Assembly: GCA_900180385.1 (NCBI GenBank)
Contig: FXLX01000001.1
Span: 1-64,000 of the forward strand
Reading direction: 5' to 3'
Origin: an uncultured Candidatus Thioglobus sp.
Lineage (GTDB): Bacteria; Pseudomonadota; Gammaproteobacteria; PS1; Pseudothioglobaceae
Length of the DNA: 64,000 nucleotides
The notes beneath the pieces are model-generated. The model worked only from the letters and a program-made list of their open reading frames with translations. It searched no databases and had not been told where the DNA came from. Both the position numbers and the translations under genes were made by a program. Below, one piece after another: positions 62,931 to 64,000 of this stretch; within the stretch, counting starts at the first letter, position 1, and each line of letters begins with the position of its first letter.

Positions 62931-64000
62931 TTTTGCTTTTTGTACGACTTTAAATAAACCAATAAAATAGAAATAGAAGCCGGCGTTACCCCTTGAATTC
63001 GACTCGCCTGACCAATGGTCTCTGGCTTGTGCTCGGTGAGTTTTTGTCGCACCTCTGCTGATAGTGCTTTAATCGACTGATAATCCATATCAGCCGATAA
63101 AGTCGTGTTTTCATTTTTACGATACTTTTCAATCTCATCCATCTGGCGCTTAATGTAGCCGGCGTATTTGATTTGATTTTCCACCACGCCAATCAACGTG
63201 TCATCTGCTAAATACGGCGCACCAGAATCAATCTGACTCAGCAGTTTATAGTCCACCTTAGGTCGTTTTAACAACTCTAGCAATGAATATTCATGTGCAA
63301 GTTTTTGACCCAGCACCTCACCAGCCTGAGTGTCACTGGCTTGAACCCAAGTTGTTTTTAGGCGCTGTTTTTCCTTGGCGACTACCTCATATTTTGTCTG
63401 AAATGCTCGCCATCTGTGCTCATCAATCAAACCTAGTTTTTGCGCTGTTGGGGTTAGGCGTTCATCAGCATTATCTTCACGCAATAACAAGCGATATTCT
63501 GCACGCGAGGTAAACATCCGGTACGGCTCGTTCGTGCCTTTGGTGATTAAATCATCCACCATCACGCCAATATAACTTTCGTCACGCTTTGGCAACCAAG
63601 GATCAATATTTTTCACCGCACAGGCTGCGTTGATACCAGCCAACAAACCTTGAGCGGCGGCCTCTTCATAACCCGTAGTACCGTTAATTTGGCCAGCAAA
63701 ATATAAGTTGGTAATACGCTTAACTTCAAGCGTTTGCTTTAGTCCACGCGGATCAAAGAAATCATACTCAATGGCGTAACCTGGACGTACAATCTGAGCA
63801 TTCTCAAAGCCCTTGATAGAACGAATAAAATCAACCTGAACTCCGTATGGCAATGAAGTTGATATGCCATTTGGATAAACCTCGTTGGTGGTTAAACCTT
63901 CTGGTTCAACAAAAATTTGATGAGAATTACGCTCTTCAAATCGCACCACTTTATCTTCAATTGATGGACAATATCTTGGCCCAATGCCCTCAATATTACC
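62927..64000 (-). CDS. mnmG: tRNA uridine-5-carboxymethylaminomethyl modification enzyme MnmG, C-terminal part
   Basis: The frame is open to the right edge of the window, so the 5' half including the FAD dinucleotide motif is missing. The visible 357 residues start [21 protein letters not shown], an MnmG signature, and include [23 protein letters not shown] and [18 protein letters not shown] plus the C-terminal helical domain. With MnmE it modifies the wobble U of several tRNAs. It is transcribed into rsmG. Confidence 0.96.
   Translation of the reverse strand, partial: GNIEGIGPRYCPSIEDKVVRFEERNSHQIFVEPEGLTTNEVYPNGISTSLPYGVQVDFIRSIKGFENAQIVRPGYAIEYDFFDPRGLKQTLEVKRITNLYFAGQINGTTGYEEAAAQGLLAGINAACAVKNIDPWLPKRDESYIGVMVDDLITKGTNEPYRMFTSRAEYRLLLREDNADERLTPTAQKLGLIDEHRWRAFQTKYEVVAKEKQRLKTTWVQASDTQAGEVLGQKLAHEYSLLELLKRPKVDYKLLSQIDSGAPYLADDTLIGVVENQIKYAGYIKRQMDEIEKYRKNENTTLSADMDYQSIKALSAEVRQKLTEHKPETIGQASRIQGVTPASISILLVYLKSYKKQK

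Overview
The window is AT-rich bacterial chromosome from a sulfur-oxidising gammaproteobacterium. The best fit is the SUP05/Thioglobaceae group (Candidatus Thioglobus and the thiotrophic mussel and clam symbionts). The reasons are adenylylsulfate reductase with a membrane anchor (aprMBA) next to ATP sulfurylase (sat), a DsrS-like protein, a pyrophosphate-dependent phosphofructokinase close to a membrane pyrophosphatase, a CcoG/FixH oxidase-assembly pair, and typical gammaproteobacterial gene orders (ispE-tRNA-Gln-prs, rpoD-tRNA-Ile2). The clade is inferred from gene content. No rRNA, plasmid, prophage or CRISPR array is visible.

Layout. 0-9 kb: end of proC, a YgfX-like protein, dsrS-like, rsmE, pepP, trpD, orn, ispE (its 3' end lies inside tRNA-Gln), prs, rpoD and a CAU-anticodon tRNA. 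9-20.8 kb: cysQ, nadC, lpxB, yhbY, a 266-bp inverted-repeat element abutting lysA, a small lipoprotein, aat, nudE, an MBL hydrolase, a TRIC-like channel, a small tail-anchored protein, an alpha/beta hydrolase gene broken by one in-frame TAG, glutaredoxin, leuB, rubredoxin and peroxiredoxin. 20.8-30.4 kb: cysS, a YrfG-like nucleotidase, a hairpin leader and NYN-domain gene, SCP2, a YfcE-like phosphoesterase, then pfp-adk-unknown-hppA. 30.5-36.6 kb: three small genes including an FKBP/SlyD-type protein, then aprA, aprB, aprM and sat. 36.7-42.6 kb: lptA, lptC, thiE, a cluster of very small secreted or membrane peptides, HU, a DUF2892 protein and a two-component system. 42.6-54.2 kb: YgiQ, a RecB/AddA-like helicase-nuclease, a DUF4276-AAA ATPase pair, argS and polA. 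54.3-64 kb: znuC, fixH, ccoG, dapD, a candidate FNR-controlled micropeptide, ubiA, rluC, tatD, three envelope-type proteins, rsmG and partial mnmG.

How the genes work together. AprBA/AprM oxidise sulfite plus AMP to APS, and Sat turns APS plus pyrophosphate into ATP and sulfate. PPi-PFK and HppA are two more pyrophosphate enzymes and Adk balances AMP, so 25-37 kb looks like a PPi/AMP-centred energy module. CcoG/FixH, and possibly the micropeptide at 58.0-58.2 kb, carry FNR/ANR-type boxes, which suggests low-oxygen control.

The most novel-looking parts are: (1) the AAA ATPase/DUF4276 pair inserted between argS and the AddA-like gene, a defence-like cassette; (2) the micro-peptide cluster at 38.7-39.8 kb, bracketed by two copies of a hairpin repeat; (3) the FNR-box micropeptide; (4) the inverted-repeat element that supplies the lysA stop codon. 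Functions rest on motif and family recognition by eye; no database search or computation was run.
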